From assembly GCF_026745355.1 (NCBI RefSeq), contig NC_079202.1, positions 51,298,169 through 51,362,168 of the forward strand: a stretch of DNA of 64,000 nucleotides, read 5' to 3'. A program made the position numbers and the translations under genes. This stretch comes from Beta vulgaris subsp. vulgaris (lineage: Eukaryota; Streptophyta; Magnoliopsida; Caryophyllales; Amaranthaceae). The number at the start of each line of letters is the position of its first letter. The stretch's first letter is position 1. Below, piece by piece: positions 47,236-58,537 of the stretch. Under the pieces are notes generated by a model. That model was not told the DNA's origin and did no database searches. It saw nothing but the letters and a program-made list of their open reading frames with translations.

Positions 47236-47469
47236 AATATCAGGGTTAATTAACTCAATCAGGTTAACATAATTATTCTTTACACTTGTACAGTTAACTT
47301 GTTGGCCTTGAATTCATTTTATATGAACTTATTAATTCTAAACTTAACTTAACTTATCAAAATTTAGTTTGTTTGAAATAATAAGTAAAGATTATAAGGT
47401 GGAAATTAACAAATTATGTGAGACTTGTTTCATGCTCTAGTGTATGCTCGTAACTTATAACTATTGTAA

Positions 47470-47801
47470 GGCTATGTTCAGTTCACCTTATTTTTGCTTA
47501 TTTCAGATCTAATGATCAGATCAGAAAAAATAAGTTCAGATCATGTTATATCTAAAAATCATTATATCTTTCATACATATTAGTAAAAATTATAATAATG
47601 AATATTAATAAAGTACTCATTGAGACGAATCAAACAAGACCCCACATGAATATATTTTTTCTTATATATTGAGAAAAATCTAAAAGATAAGATCTTGTAA
47701 TCAGAGAAAATAAGTTCAGATCAGATCAAATCATAAAAAATAAGTTCAGATCAGATCAGATAAGTTCAGATTAGAAAATTTCAGGTGAACTAAACATAGC
47801 C
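47470..47801. mobile_element. Tourist-like MITE, GATCA-rich family, copy 2 (332 bp)
   Basis: Same family as 43291-43637, same orientation. The flanks are TAA at 47467-47469 and 47802-47804. It has fewer GATCA units in the left subterminal array than copy 1. Confidence 0.85.
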
Positions 47802-48103
47802 TAAGTAGTCACGTAACCTCATTACGTCAAATACGCCGCTCAAAAAGAATCCCGATGCATGCATGCATTTAAAGTAAAGATAAATTCTTCTATATACTTG
47901 TTTAGGTTATACACAAAATAATTATGATATGTTGGTTTCATCATTAGAAAATTTTAGAGACAAGTAGAATAATATTGGTACTCTAAAGATAATTTTATGT
48001 TGGAAATGAAACAAGTTTTCGAGGCTAAAGAAAGATGAACAACTATGAAGGGAATTTAATTGGTATGTCGTGGCAAATAAGAACCACTCACTTATAATTA
48101 AAA

Positions 48104-49077
48104 CGGTTATTTCACCAAATACCCCTGACAAATCAAAAAATTCACAATATACCCTCAATGTTTCAACAATTCACCATATACCCCTGACATTTCATTTTTG
48201 CGCACCAAATACCCTTTTTTAACACCGTTATTTCTCGTTAGCTTTATTTACGATTTTGCCATTATTAACCCTAAACCCTAATTCTAATCTAACCCTAATC
48301 TAACCCTTACCCTTACCCCAAACCCTAACCCTAACCCAGCCTAACACCCTCCACCCTAGGCCCAACCCCACCCTGACCCCTAGCCCCCCCTTCCCCCTCC
48401 ACCGGCATCCCCCTCCCACCGTCGGCCCCACCCTCACGCGCCTTTCCGGCTTGCCCCCTCCCCTCCCCTCCCTCCTTCCTTTGCGGTTCTCTTTCCGACA
48501 GCAATTACAGCGCGAAAACAATAGCAGCAGCGGCGGCCGGCGAGAGTGAGGGAGGGGAAGGGAGGCGCGACGAAGGGGGAGGGAGGCGCGACGAAGGGGA
48601 GGGAGGCGCGCGCGACGAGCGACGAGAGTGAGCGAGGGAGGGGGAGGGGCTGCCGGAAAGAGGAGCGCGAAGGAAGGAGGGGGAGGGGAGGCGCGAAGAG
48701 AGTGAGGAGGGGGGGGGCTGCCGGAAAACTTGGCGCGAAGGGGAGGGGGGTTGCCGGCGGGGGAGGGGGGCTGGGGGGGGGTTGCTGGCGGGGGGAGGGG
48801 GCTGGGTGGGGGTGGGTGGGTTGGTGGGGTTGTTTAGAGGGTTAGATTATGATTAGGGATTAGGGTTTAGATTAGGGTTAGGAATTAGGTTTAGAAGTTA
48901 GGGTTAGGAGTTAATAATGGCAAAATCGTAAATAAGCTAACGGTGACTTAACGGCGGTTAAAAAAAGGGTATTTGGTGCACAAAAATGAAAAGTCAAGGG
49001 TATATGGTGAATTGTTGAAACATTGAGGGTATATTGTGAATTTTTTGATTTGTCGGGGGTATTTGGTGAAAAAACCG
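48104..49077. mobile_element. Non-autonomous Mutator-like element (974 bp) with telomere-like arms
   Basis: Long terminal inverted repeats of more than 200 bp (left CGGTTATTTCACCAAATACC.., right inward CGGTTTTTTCACCAAATACC..) are flanked by a perfect 9-bp duplication TAATTAAAA (48095-48103 and 49078-49086). Long TIRs with a 9-bp duplication point to the Mutator superfamily. The inner part of each arm is made of CCCTAA/CCCTAAA-like words in opposite orientation (about 48268-48345 and 48835-48915). The core, about 48360-48835, is extremely G-rich on the plus strand. No transposase; long frames through the core are low-complexity. Confidence 0.88.
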
Positions 49078-49086
49078 TAATTAAAA

Positions 49087-49426
49087 AGGATAATTCGACG
49101 CAATCGAGGTGCACAATTGTATTCGTTATTCCTTAAGGATAACAATTAACACAACTCTCTCAGACAATGTACTTTTGAGTGAGAGGTTGGAAATAATTCT
49201 TAATTGATTGGGGTTGATCTCCTTTCCTTAAGTTGTTCATTAGTGTTCCTTGGAACTCTTGAAATTCCTTTAAGTCGAGTGAAGCAAAGGCTTATCCTAA
49301 GAGTCACATGAATATGCCCAAGAAAAGAGAATGAAATAGAAGATGACTATCATCGAGAAATCTCTAAGAATGTATAACAAAGGGAAATGTCGAGAGACAA
49401 CACCGGCCTAAAGGATGCACTTAACT
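49087..49426. other. Unidentified intergenic segment
   Basis: Base composition is less AT-rich than the neighbouring DNA. No open frame or family was recognised. It continues after the small hAT element, at about 49635-49870. Confidence 0.3.
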
Positions 49427-49634
49427 TAGAGTTGATCATTTTGGCCCCGCCCGCTTTGGCAGAATTTTTTGGCCCGTGGTCAGACTCAGTCTGGCCCAAT
49501 TTTTTTTTCTGTGGGCTGGCTTTGGGCAAGCCAAAGATGACTTTTTAGTCTATTTTTTAGCCCAGTCCGATTTTGGCCTAAAAAGCAAGCTTTGGACACA
49601 TAATTTTGGCCCGACCCAACCCATGATCACTCTA
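49427..49634. mobile_element. hAT-like MITE (208 bp)
   Basis: The ends TAGAGTTGATCATTTTGGCC and (inward) TAGAGTGATCATGGGTTGGG are inverted. The flanking octamers ACTTAACT and ACTTACCC agree at 6 of 8 positions, consistent with an old 8-bp hAT duplication. The interior repeats GGCCC/GGGCC words. Non-coding. Confidence 0.55.
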
Positions 49635-49639
49635 ACTTA

Positions 49640-50600
49640 CCCAACAATAACATAAGTAACCTCTGTAATCAAGATTGGAAAACACCCCAACTTAATGTGG
49701 GAGTTACAATAAGAAGAGAAAGAAGTGATTGCCATTATTGACATGCTGTCTGATCAGACGGAGTTGCCCGCCCTGTCGGGTGGAAGCTCACAATGAGATT
49801 TTTCCCACGAAATCTGAAATTGCTCTCGCTCCCGATCGAGCGGGATATTTTTTTAATCTTTATTCCAACCATTTACGCGATCATATTTTAAATTTCGCTT
49901 ATTCGTGGCTAAACATATATAATATGAGAGTGCGTCTTGGGTGTAACATGTTACACCATAACTTATTGTGTATTTGTGTAACGTGTATCATAACATATAA
50001 TGACATAGGATATACATATAATGGCATGAATCTCATGTCATTAAATCTTTTATTTTCATGTTATTTATGAGTTCTTTTTACAAAAGAAATGATAATTTAT
50101 GAGTTATTATATCATAAATTCTAGCGTAACAATTATATTCAAGAATTTGTGATGATATTATCTTAACTAGTGATCATTCAGAAAAACACATAATATAAAA
50201 TAGCATAAATTTGTCGAAAGAGGAGGTGAAGGAGTAAGTATATTATATTATAAACAGCTAAAATGAAAAGACTAATATTTCTTAAGTAAAGAGGTACTTA
50301 CATAATACTTCAATCAGAAAATTTTGCCACTCGTGAAACTTGTAACTCGTGAAACTTACTTCAAAATGAGAGGTAAATCCGTAAATTAATTAGTGTGCTT
50401 CAAAGAAAAAAAAAAAAAAAAAGGGTGAGAGATAAGTGACCCTTTGGATGTCGAAAAGCCCATAGCTTTATACAGGCAAACCACTTATATAGTAATTGAA
50501 AGTTTGGACTTTGGAACACAAGGCTATTACCCCACATTAGTGTGCACATGATACTTAAAACTTTGTTCTTAACTTGTTACTTCCTCCCTCTATTTTTACT
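49640..50600. other. Intergenic DNA
   Basis: No gene recognised. An A-run of about 17 bases lies near 50405-50422. Confidence 0.35.
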
Positions 50601-50605
50601 TGTTA

Positions 50606-50864
50606 CTCCCTCCATCTTTTATTAGTTTACCCCTTTTTTTGGAGCACATTTGCCGGGATACTAATTTGAACCTTAATATCTCTAATTTTCGATAAGCAAA
50701 AATTACAAAAAGTTGATATTTGGATAATACACATTGAGACGAATCCAACAAGATCTCACATGACTATATTTTTCCTTAAATACAAATTACAAAAGATAGT
50801 CAAAGTCATGTATGTGAATAGTGTCAAAAGTCAAAAGGGATAAACTAATAAAAGACGGAGAGAG
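50606..50864. mobile_element. Stowaway-type MITE (259 bp)
   Basis: The ends CTCCCTCCATCTTTTATTAG and (inward) CTCTCTCCGTCTTTTATTAG carry the Stowaway terminal consensus. The flanks are TA at 50604-50605 and 50865-50866, as for Tc1/mariner elements. Non-coding. Confidence 0.85.
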
Positions 50865-50866
50865 TA

Positions 50867-51480
50867 TATTGTTCATAAAATAGAGTACTTGCTACATTTT
50901 TTTACGCGATTTTAGTATTATTTCTATCTTTTTTGTCCTTTTTATACTATTTATCCATCTTTTTTTATCTATTTCCCCTTTATTTTGTCATCAACTAATA
51001 AATTTGTGATCCCCAACATCCTTAAATGCACCTCGTAAAATCAACTGCCAAAATAAATCTATGTATGTAGCAAATAAAAAACATGTCTTGTTGATGATAG
51101 TCATCCACATGATGATTGATGATACAAACATTTAATTAAAATGTGGTCAATTAAAATTTTCTCACTGACAAAAAATTAAAATTATTTCGTATGGTCATTG
51201 ACTCATGTCTATAACTTGCATGTAGACATGTAGTCACACAATGAGGTCTGCTTTCTGTCATAATGTGGACACTTTCAGACTCTTATGTTTGGAGGGATAT
51301 ATTGTACTTCTCCCTTTTTTTCTATTGTAATATATGGATTTTTACAGGATTCATATGCTCCCTTTTTACCTTCTATTCTAATTTCTATGTAAGAAAAAAT
51401 ATTATTAAGTAGGTTTTTGTTAGATGTGTCTCAATATATATATTGGATAATATTATATGTAAAGGGATAATATTATATTG
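50867..51480. other. Intergenic AT-rich DNA
   Basis: No gene or bounded repeat recognised. Confidence 0.35.
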
Positions 51481-51483
51481 TAA

Positions 51484-51828
51484 CGATCCGTTTGGTAGTT
51501 GGTCATAAATGGTGGTAATGAGAATGAATTTGTGTGTAAATTTGTGAAAAATATCATTATCCATTACCATGGTAAGCTAATTTATCCTAAAGTGTCCACT
51601 TTCCTTCTTGAATTTTCATTCCCATCCAATACCACCTTGTAGGGTGGTAATGAGTGGTAATGAAAATTGCTTCCCCTTGGAGACAAAAACACAAGTTTGG
51701 GGGTGAGATTGCTTGTCCATTGAGAAAAAATGCCTTCCCATGGAGATTTTAAGGGTGCTTCCCTAATAAAATTACACTTAAAATTCATTCCCATTACCGC
51801 AATTTATTAACGACTAACAAACGGGCCG
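51484..51828. mobile_element. Tourist-like MITE (345 bp)
   Basis: The ends CGATCCGTTTGGTAGTTGGT and (inward) CGGCCCGTTTGTTAGTCGTT are inverted. The flanks are TAA at 51481-51483 and 51829-51831. GGTGGTAATGAGAATGAA-like words are inverted inside the arms. Confidence 0.75.
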
Positions 51829-52654
51829 TAAAGGGTAGAATGGTACTTTCATAGTCATAGGTCTGTATTGTAAACACTATATATATTGATAATATTATCC
51901 AATAATATATATACTTTCGGCTATCAACTTTTTATTATTTTATTAAAGAGTAAATATAGATTAATGGTAGTGTCTTGTCAAATATAAAAAGTCATATGTT
52001 AGGAATAGAAAAAAAGAAAAAAAAGATAAATTACAAAGTACTTCCTCCGTTCTATAATAGATGACGATGGTAGTTGGTGTATCCTCACATTGAGAAAAAT
52101 CTTTGCATATCTACAAAGAATGCAACACTTAGAAGCTCATGTGCTAGAAAAGATATGGGCTAGAATGTAACTCTCGAAAGCTCATGTGACCGTAGGTTAG
52201 TGGTGTCAAAACAGGTTCATAAACAGGTTCTGGGTATACCCACGGCGAACTAGGTCAGACCCGGACAGGTCAGGATTCTGATTGTCAGTGCCCCGGGTCA
52301 TGACTGGTCAGGTTTTGTTCAACTGGGTCGAACACATTTGAATCATTAGATTCCCGGGTGCCGAGCAGGTCTGAACGTTTCGTTTACAAGTCGATCCATT
52401 CCCGGGTATAATCGCCCTTTGACATTTTTTTAGCCGGGTTTGCGAAGGTCGTATTTAGGTTCCATGTGCGGTTGAGTTAAGTGAAATGTACTCGGGTTGA
52501 ATTAGTAATGATCTTACTCATCTTAGTTCGATCATTGTGAAACATCGGGTCCATTCGCTATTGAACGCCAATTAAACTTCGGGTAACTCCTGGTCAGGTC
52601 ATCTTGATTTTGTTATGTATTTTGTAAACGAATCATATTAATAAAAGTATTAAG

Positions 52655-52657
<3 letters not shown>

Positions 52658-52710
<53 letters not shown>

Positions 52711-52812
52711 ACATGTATATATGTATATACATGTATATATGTATATGTATATACATGTATATATGTATATACATGTATATATACATATATATATATATAC
52801 ATGTGTGTGTGC
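52658..52812. repeat. (TA)n and TACATGTATATA microsatellite
   Basis: About 45 bases of TA repeat pass into a run of TACATGTATATATG-type units and end in GTGTGTGTG. It lies inside the large hAT element. The long Ile/Tyr and His/Met frames across it are artefacts. Confidence 0.9.
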
Positions 52813-54239
52813 GATAAATATATGGATGACAACGAAAAACCAATAAAAGCACTATATGGATTACCATGATGTTTAGTGTATTGTCTTACTCAACTCTTAT
52901 TTCGAATAATCAACTAATAATGGAGTAGAACGACACTTCATATGTTTTAATATTATATACTATAACCAACGACAATAATAACGAGTAGACGATCAATTCC
53001 AAACTTCATATAAATGGTTTATTATTATAAGCATTATGATTGATATATAAGTTTGTAAATAACTATGATGGTCATGAGAATAATAGTACTAATAAACACA
53101 AAGCGACAATGATAATAGGTAAAAATACAAATAATAACAGTAATAGTAGCAATAGTAATATAAATTAGAACATAAATACTAATAATAACAATACAATATA
53201 AATACTAATGTGTTGAATCATTTTAATATAACATTGATATCAAAATAATTGTAAAATCAATCTAATACTCTATTGATTATAAATTAGTATAACGACTCAT
53301 AATATGTTATAATACTATAACAAATGGCAATCATACATTCATATATTTACAACGACGGTTCATATGAGGCCTAAGTGATTATAACGAGGGTTCATATGTT
53401 GCACAATAATAATAGTAATCAATTATACCACCAAATCATTCTCCCCTATAAAAGCTAAATAACTTATATTAAAGTATAATCAATACGTTAACTGTTAACA
53501 AGTAACAACCATAAGTAAATAAGCTGACAAATAATTACTAGTTACTAGATAGTACCTTGTTAGTTGTTAACAATCATATGGTAACTTAACACTTAGTCAG
53601 TTACTCTTAGTCAACTCATGTGTGCGATAAATAGTTATGATGACAATGAGAACAATAATAATAATAAACATAAATTATAAGAAGTTAGTATCAACTCAAT
53701 GAAATTCATATAAGTTATATCGTTACACAATAAGTTCACTTAAATAGATATAATTTAACTATTACGTAATTGGGTGATAGTTAGTGTACGTAACACCATA
53801 AGAAGTATAGCTTGATAAGCAAAAGTATACGTATACTATAACACATCAATATAATTATATTGTTATACTATAATTCACGTAAATGACTATAATCAAAACA
53901 TTAATTAAGCAAGTAATAGTTGTATAAGTAATTCAAGTATAGTTTCATAAGTAATGACCTTATAACAATATAGCTAGTATAAAAATTAACTGGTTAGCAT
54001 TTATGCTCATTACATTATAAAGATTCAAGATAATTTTTCAAGTATATACTTATATGATTGGTTTATTTGTTTTATGATATGAATTTTTGTTATTCCCTAA
54101 TTAATTTATGATAAACGAGACTATGAAATAATTGACCCGAGAATAGGGACATTGTGTATGAAATTTGGGTTTAAGTTTTGGAGTATTGTGTTAGCTGTTT
54201 GGGATAATAATTCATTAATTTATTAGGATTATTTGTTTT

Positions 54240-55130
54240 CTTAAGGCAAAATCCAATACAAACTAAGGAGAAAACCTAAACCCTTAGATCATTAAAATCA
54301 ATGGCACATAAAAAAACAATACAAAGCACACGGATCATAAACATTAACCGTTGGATACAAGCCATAAACCAAACTGAACCGTTAGATCGTATCTCAACCC
54401 ATCTCCATATAAAAGATCAAAACCCTATTTCCTTCCCCCTCTCTCAGCCACTGAGCCACCCAACCCCAATTCTCGAAACTTTTTTTTTTCATCTCCCACA
54501 CCTACATTCTATCTCCTTCTCTCTGCATTCACCTCGTGTTATCTCTCTCCTCTCTAAACTTACCTTTGTTTTCTCTGTCCATATATCTCAGCCCTTGAAT
54601 CTTCGTTTTTTAAGGCGAAATCGCAAACTTGAGTGAAGAACCAAATCGGATCCAAAGCGAAGAAGTTTTGAATGTAATTTGTATGTCTTAGTTTTACATC
54701 TGGATTATAAGATAATTCTAGGTCTCATCAGGTTTATGTAGATCTAGAATTTATAAGGTTTTTTGGTAATAGTTTTTTTTTTTTTTATCTTTTATGTTTT
54801 AGATCTTGTTTTTAGGAGAACTCTGAATTTCTATTGTTAATTTTACATCTTCTGTAAATTGTAATTAACTTCTGTAATTTCTATTGTTTTTATGTTAAGG
54901 TTCTTTAAGTGTGAGACCGTTTCTTTATCAGTATCAAATGAATCTTGTTGTTGTTGTTCCGCCATTGGAGGAGGAGGTTGAGTGTTGTTGAGTTGTTCTT
55001 CCTCCATATTTGTGGGGTTTTCTGGGTTTTGTTTTGGTGGGTCGGATGATTCTTGCTTTCTTTTGGTCACAGTCTGGTAGTAGCAGTACGAATATTAGTA
55101 AGACCATATTGAAGAAGGTTGAGTTCAAGA
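54240..55130. other. Promoter/leader-like insert inside the hAT element
   Basis: From 54260 the plus strand looks like a plant promoter: AAACCTAAACCC (telo-box-like), CCATATAAAAGATC (TATA-like, near 54406), a CT-rich leader (54430-54600) and then a T-rich intron-like stretch. On the minus strand, 55070-54843 reads a short Gln/Pro/Glu-rich frame (MTKRKQESSDPPKQNPE start). These could be captured pieces of one or two host genes, or chance. The source gene is not recognised. Confidence 0.35.
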
Positions 55131-56219
55131 TCTGATTGTTCTTTCGCCATTTTTAGTTGTTCGCCATTTTCTTCTCTTTTCTGCAACCTTACTTTTTTTT
55201 TTTTTTTGGAAAATTAGTCGGAAACGATCTTCCTCATATGATATAAATGGGTTACCATTTTGTATTTTGTATTCCAAGTTTGATGTCAGTGGTACCATTA
55301 TTGAAAGAAATTGAAATTGCAATTCTCACTACTCATCTATTCTTCATTTAGTTCACCCTATCCGGTTATTCAATTGTTTGGAATTTCTAATATTTGGACT
55401 GTTAAACTTTAAATTTAAAAGAAATGCATAAAAAAATAAAGTAGAAACGCATAAAAAATAAAGTGGTGAAACAGAAAAAAGAATTCCAATGTTAACTGAA
55501 CATGTATATACATGTGACATTTGTTTTTGTGATAAAACATAGATAATACATAGATAATATATGTTAAATCAAAACAAGAGAGCAATATGCACAAGTAAAT
55601 ATTAATGAAAATAAAAATATAAATAAGTACATGATATTTAAAGTTTAATCCTTAAATTAAATGTAATTTAATTTTTTATTTAATTAATTATTAAATGTAA
55701 GCAATTTTTTCAATTAACATATTTTTTATGATTTTGTAGATATAAAAAAATAATTGAATTTTAGTATTATCTGGTTGAGTACGGTCGGGTTCGGGTTTGA
55801 AAGCAGGTCTGTCTGAACAGGTCAGGATATAATCTTGTCGGGTGCCGATCAGGTTTGGGTAATTCCAGGTCAGGTTTCGGTCAGGTCTGGAGACTGACCC
55901 TCACAGGTCGAACCAGGTTCAAGTCAGGTCAGAATCAGGTTGACCCAGCGGTCAGATCTGTTTCTGACACCACTACCGTAGGTGAGAAGATATGAGCTAG
56001 AAAAAAGAGCATGTTAATGATCACCTGGGGAGGATGACTTTGTACTGTCGGGGTCATATAGATCGAAATTCGAAGCGGCTTCACAAAGAATGCAATACTT
56101 GAGTTTTCACGATCTCCAATACACAATTTTAAACATAAATATCTTTAATTATGTATTAATAAAAATTACCAAATACATTGACATAAATTTAACAAGATAT
56201 CACATGATTATATTGTTAT

Positions 56220-56595
56220 TATATTCCGTCCCATAATATAAGTCCTGATTCTATTTTTACGCGGGAATTAAGGTAAAGTGGAATCTTGTTTTATTTTGGA
56301 TAAAAATATTCATTTTTATTGGGAAACACTTATATTATTATATCTTTGTAACAAAAAATAAAAACTGAACATTAATATTGCATGGTTTAATGTGTAGAGG
56401 AGTTTAATAGGGTAGAAGATTCCAATTTGTCATTAATTATAGTGCATTGGAAGCTGAAATTATGAAGGCATTTTGAGAATTAAATTATTTTCATGAGGGT
56501 ATTTTGGGCATAATTATTGATTGAAAATAGAAATAGGACTTATATTTTGGGACACCTTATAAGGAAACATGACTTATATTATGAGACGGAGGGAG
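56220..56595. mobile_element. Stowaway-like MITE (about 376 bp)
   Basis: The left TTCCGTCCCATAATATAAGTC and the right, inward, CTCCCTCCGTCTCATAATAT match as inverted repeats, and TA follows at 56596-56597. The left boundary is worn, so the start is approximate. Confidence 0.6.
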
Positions 56596-56933
56596 TATAT
56601 AGTAGTGGGAATTTATGGTCAAAGACTCAAACTTTGTAAAATTTGACTCTAAAAATACGAATGTTGCATTCTTTTTGGAGCGAATGAAGTATATAATAAA
56701 CAGACAATAATGGCAATAGTAATCTGATAAAAGAATATGATAAAAAAAAACACAATACAACGAAAAGAACATTCATAATATTCCAGGGAGCACCTAAAAG
56801 AGAATTAGATGATTTTTCTCATATAATTTACACTTTTAACATTTTGCTCATTTGACAAAAATATGCGACAAATGCAGAAAAGAAAAATACTTGATAGTAC
56901 CTAATGCTTCCGAGAACATCTCAGCCTTGTTTG

Positions 56934-57217
56934 GTTGACAAAACAAATCATGGGAAGTGCAAATTCCTAGGAAGTAGAAATATAGAAGTTGTTTGGTTGG
57001 CAAAATCATGGGAATTTGCACTTCCTAAGAAGTTCTACTTCCCACACAATGGGGGAAGTTGCTTACCTAGTTCCCCCTAAGTAAGTGTCACTTCTCATGG
57101 GAATTCCATCTTCCCATAGCCTACCAAACGATTTTGTTTATTTCCTAGGAAGCGAAATTTCATGGAAAGTGAAAAATCAAGGGAAGATCAACTTCCCAAG
57201 TACAACCAAACGATACC
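56934..57217. mobile_element. Tourist-like MITE (about 284 bp)
   Basis: GCCTTGTTTGGTTGAC at the left and, inward from the right, AGGTATCGTTTGGTTGTAC. The arms contain CATGGGAAGTGCAAATTCC-like words in both orientations, and a second GTTTGGTTGGCAAAATCATG occurs near 56989, so a partial internal duplication or nested copy is likely. Ends approximate. Confidence 0.5.
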
Positions 57218-58436
57218 TAAGAATCTGCACAACGATCGAGAGCATATTTCAAATCACACTTCCAAGTCCATGATCTAAGAGTTATTGTAATGGGCTACAC
57301 TATTAACCATGGTAAAACTATCCCCTACGGGATACGTGGAGTAAAACGTATTGATGTCAAAAAGAACACAACCCATCATTTTCTTCATCCCAACAAAAAG
57401 TATCATCTCTAACTTTATAAAAGACATCTATAGAAAATTTCAAAATTTTCATTAACAAATAAGAAGAACAGATTGTAATCCTACAAAAATAGTAGTTGTT
57501 CCTATCTCTTACCTGCTTCAATTTTTAAAAAACTTTCACATGACTAAATCAAGTTATCAATTATAGAGTTTACCTTATAAGAAACCGTCTATTTTTAAAT
57601 TAAAATTAGGCAATGATAAATCCAATATTTAAAACAAAATTAGCCCAATAATGACTAGGTTGATTTCTTTCGACGACAAATTTACTCCATTTAAGGACTA
57701 TGTCTACTTTTATATTAAAATTAAACCATCTCGTTTAATAATTTTCGTCAATTATATATTTCAAAAGTTAATTGCCATTCTTCTTATCTAATTATATAAG
57801 GGCGTAACCCACATTTAGAAAGTTGATCCACTAAGACAATATCTTCCCCCACTTTTATGGCATAAAATTGGCATTCCACTAACTTCAGAGTTCAAACATA
57901 TCCACACACTGTAGTTGCAACGAATCAACGCATGAATTGTATCTTACTATAAATTTAAATTAAACAAATTATGTCAATTGTTTTCTTCTTTTTGTCATTA
58001 TATCTTCATATGTTTTTATAAAGGGGTAGTAGGATTGCATGCACTAATGAGAAAATTAGAAGCAGACAAAATGGGAAATTACTTTACTTATACACTAAAT
58101 TAAGTATTAGAACACCTATGCAATGTTAGATATTTAGAGCATATCCTGCTCCAGTTAATAGAACGACAATGCTGCTTAAAGCTAATAGAACATTTACATA
58201 TTTTTGTAATATGCCTACGACGGTAACATCTATTTCACTCCGAGAATCACCAACAAAAAAAACATATCATTTCACAACAAGACAAACTCCTCAATCAAGT
58301 AAAATACCAACAGTGCAACTTATCTGACTCAAGCGGAACTTATCTGATTTGAGTATATATCTTCAATATAAATCTTTTATGGCTAAGAGTCGTGAGAGAT
58401 GGTAATAAATGAAGGTAATAATCATACAATTGAATA
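57218..58436. other. Intergenic AT-rich DNA downstream of the CPS gene
   Basis: No gene or bounded repeat recognised. Confidence 0.35.
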
Positions 58437-58537
58437 TATTTTTTTTGATCCATATGAGCCACGAAGGCAGTACAAAGAAGGAGAGGGGAGATTCGAACAG
58501 CACCTCAATCTTAACCACTAGGCCAAGACATCCTTGG
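58437..58537 (-). mobile_element. Short tRNA-derived SINE (101 bp) with target duplication
   Basis: On the minus strand it begins near CCAAGGATG, with A box TGGCCTAGTGGTTAAG and B box GTTCGAATCTC spaced as in a tRNA. It ends in GATCAAAAAAAATA. The flanks repeat TACAATTGAATA (58425-58436 and 58538-58549), a 12-bp duplication typical of LINE-driven insertion. It is shorter than most plant SINEs. Confidence 0.75.

Larger units (their letters stand above)
52198..55975. mobile_element. Large non-autonomous hAT element (3778 bp)
   Basis: The termini TAGTGGTGTCAAAACAGGTT and (inward) TAGTGGTGTCAGAAACAGAT are flanked by a perfect 8-bp duplication CCGTAGGT (52190-52197 and 55976-55983), the hAT hallmark. 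The subterminal 200-400 bp at both ends carry many AGGTCAG/CAGGTC words, plausible transposase-binding motifs. The interior is AT-rich with no transposase frame (no BED zinc finger or hATC domain seen). It contains a TA/TACATG microsatellite and a stretch at about 54240-55130 that resembles host promoter and leader sequence (separate entry). Confidence 0.85.

Noticed and set aside
48268..48345. Interstitial telomere from a chromosome fusion
   Set aside because: The CCCTAA-like words are degenerate and lie inside the inverted arms of a transposon with its own target duplication, mirrored at 48835-48915.
48300..48845. Long open frames on both strands rich in Gly, Arg and Glu
   Set aside because: They lie in the G-rich core of the Mutator-like element; low-complexity translation from biased composition, no conserved domain.
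52613..52867. Tyr/Ile/His-rich frames
   Set aside because: Translation of a TA and TACATG microsatellite.
54301..54636. 111-codon frame in the hAT element
   Set aside because: Composition is that of a CT-rich leader (Ser/Leu/Pro/His); no domain. Treated as promoter/leader-like sequence instead.
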